A stretch of 64,000 nucleotides of DNA from Mycobacterium sp. IDR2000157661. GTDB lineage: Bacteria > Actinomycetota > Actinomycetes > Mycobacteriales > Mycobacteriaceae. Below, piece by piece: positions 63,120-64,000 of the stretch. Positions within the stretch are counted from its first letter, which is position 1. Each line of letters starts with the position of its first letter. A model generated the notes under the pieces. That model did not search any database. It worked only from the letters and a program-made list of their open reading frames with translations, and had not been told where the DNA came from. A program made the position numbers and the translations under genes. Location: positions 3,844,001 to 3,908,000 of the forward strand of contig NZ_CP081006.1 in NCBI RefSeq assembly GCF_022317005.1, in the 5' to 3' direction.

Positions 63120-63856
63120 CGGTCCTCCCCCACCTTGGAACCGTTCGCGGCGAACGGGTTTCGGTACACGTAGCGGCTAGTCGGCACGGTGTCGACGTCG
63201 CGGTCGGCGCCGAACGCGGACGTGCTGGCCAGCATGCGCCGCATCCGGTCGCGCAGATCCTCGTCGTCGGTAGCGCCGAAGAAGGCGTGCAGATCGGAGA
63301 CCGCGGCCTGCGGAAAGAGCTCCTCGACGATCGCGTCGACGACCGGCGCGTCCGGGGTCAGCGTGCGGACCACGGCGTTCTGGGTGTAGCCGAACGTCGA
63401 CTGGGTCTCGATCGCCACCGGCGTGTGGCCGAGATGCCATCGCGCGAACCAGTTCTGGCGGTCCATGTCCGGCGGTCTGCGCAGCAGCGCGACATTGGCC
63501 AGCCCCGCGGAGCGTTCGCCGGGTCCGGTCGGCGGTGGCGGGAGCGGCACCGACTCGGTGACCAGGTAGGCGGCGACGTCGTCGGCCTCGCGCCGCAGCC
63601 GGGACAGCACCGCACGCACCTGCTCTCCGTAGTACTGCTGGGTCCACAGGCTGACGAAGGCGACCACCGGCGGGTCCAGCGTCGTCAGCGTCATCAGCGA
63701 GTCGCGCACCACGGCGTCGCGGACGTTGACCGCCAGGCCCGGCACGCCCGTGGCGAGCAGGTCGGCGACCACCGGCCCGCGCATCCTCTCGCACCATGCC
63801 TCATCGTGGGCGTCATCGAGGTGGGTCCGCCGCAGCGCGACGATCACTTTCTCCAT
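63116..63856 (-). CDS. EthD-like/Rv1874-type hypothetical protein
   Basis: This 246-residue protein has two roughly repeated halves with EthD-like features, such as RWHLGHTPVAIETQSTFGYTQN near the middle (about 145-166). The ATG at 63856 follows TAAGTT by six bases. It overlaps the F420-type gene by four bases, so the two are co-translated. It corresponds in place to Rv1874. Function unknown. Confidence 0.65.
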   Translation of the reverse strand: MEKVIVALRRTHLDDAHDEAWCERMRGPVVADLLATGVPGLAVNVRDAVVRDSLMTLTTLDPPVVAFVSLWTQQYYGEQVRAVLSRLRREADDVAAYLVTESVPLPPPPTGPGERSAGLANVALLRRPPDMDRQNWFARWHLGHTPVAIETQSTFGYTQNAVVRTLTPDAPVVDAIVEELFPQAAVSDLHAFFGATDDEDLRDRMRRMLASTSAFGADRDVDTVPTSRYVYRNPFAANGSKVGEDR

Positions 63857-63873
63857 GCCGCGAACTTATCGAC

Positions 63874-64000
63874 TCAGGCCTGCAACCTTTCGCGGACAGT
63901 CGCGAGGCGTCGCGCGAGTTCGGCGGCATCGATGACACCGCGGGCCATCAGCGAATGCGCCAGCGACATCAGCTGGTTCTCCGGGTAAGGCAGGTTCGCG
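63874..64000 (-). CDS. C-terminal fragment of a nitrile-hydratase-like subunit (partial)
   Basis: This open frame runs off the right edge of the window. The last 41 residues, ending SLMARGVIDAAELARRLATVRERLQA, resemble the C-terminal helical end of nitrile hydratase or thiocyanate hydrolase subunits. The start is outside the window. The stop lies 18 bases upstream of the Rv1874-like ATG, so this gene precedes it in the same orientation and may share its transcript. The identity is tentative. Confidence 0.45.
   Translation of the reverse strand, partial: ANLPYPENQLMSLAHSLMARGVIDAAELARRLATVRERLQA

Overview
The window is high-GC actinobacterial DNA and looks like a chromosome segment of a non-tuberculous, probably environmental mycobacterium (Mycolicibacterium-like). 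The evidence is lineage-specific gene content: furA-katG, a PcaA-type cyclopropane mycolic acid synthase, an LpqH-family lipoprotein, CYP125 and CYP124, an LdtMt1-like L,D-transpeptidase, bfrA, glnA3 and a family of proline-rich secreted proteins. From memory, the katG/furA, cinA and bfrA/MFS/glnA3/amidohydrolase blocks fall in the same order as the Rv1874-Rv1909 segment of M. tuberculosis, with much extra metabolic gene content between them. I saw no rRNA, tRNA, insertion sequence, phage gene or CRISPR array. No gene-free stretch exceeds 300 bases.

Layout. 1-5 kb: leaderless furA then katG and a GC-rich hairpin; then a tightly overlapping operon of a MazEF-type toxin-antitoxin pair, a class I glutamine amidotransferase and an alpha/beta hydrolase. 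5-10 kb: a metallo-beta-lactamase-fold protein behind a MerR/SoxR-like palindrome, an ArsR-SRPBCC/DUF899 pair behind its own palindrome, a phosphodiesterase-superfamily protein, an NlpC/P60-like proline-rich protein and YaaA. 10-20 kb: a MpaB-like oxygenase, an acyl-CoA ligase, hydrolases, a YbdK-type ligase, a 2OG oxygenase, cinA, a thioesterase and an SDR. 20-29 kb: genes next to KstR-type boxes (reductase, nitronate monooxygenase, CYP125), plus a TetR/molybdopterin oxidoreductase pair. 29-40 kb: envelope and regulatory genes (LpqH-like, FadR-type GntR with a membrane hydroxylase, LdtA-like, DUF7159-like, threonine dehydratase, TetR/hydrolase, PcaA-like methyltransferase). 40-52 kb: an esterase pseudogene, a Baeyer-Villiger-type monooxygenase divergent from CYP124 across a 60-base inverted repeat, a TetR/FAD reductase pair, an Rv2629-like protein, a GT4 glycosyltransferase and a Tat-exported dienelactone hydrolase-like protein. 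52-64 kb: an SDR pseudogene, a D-aminoacylase-like amidohydrolase with a SnoaL protein, the CMD-glnA3-amidohydrolase operon, an MFS pump carrying a winged-helix tail, bfrA and bfd around IdeR-like sequence, and an F420-type block.

Themes. (1) Redox and iron: furA/katG, yaaA, DUF899, AhpD-like CMD, bfrA/bfd. (2) Lipid and sterol metabolism: KstR-like boxes at four places, CYP125, CYP124, acyl-CoA ligase, thioesterases, enoyl-CoA hydratase, mycolate methyltransferase. (3) Local regulation: most regulators sit beside a readable palindrome in the adjoining intergenic region. Many starts lie 5-8 bases after a TANNNT-like hexamer with no Shine-Dalgarno sequence, as expected for leaderless mycobacterial transcripts. 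Two genes are clearly decayed by internal deletions. The most unusual arrangements are the toxin-antitoxin/amidotransferase operon and the three-gene glnA3 operon behind a KstR-like box.
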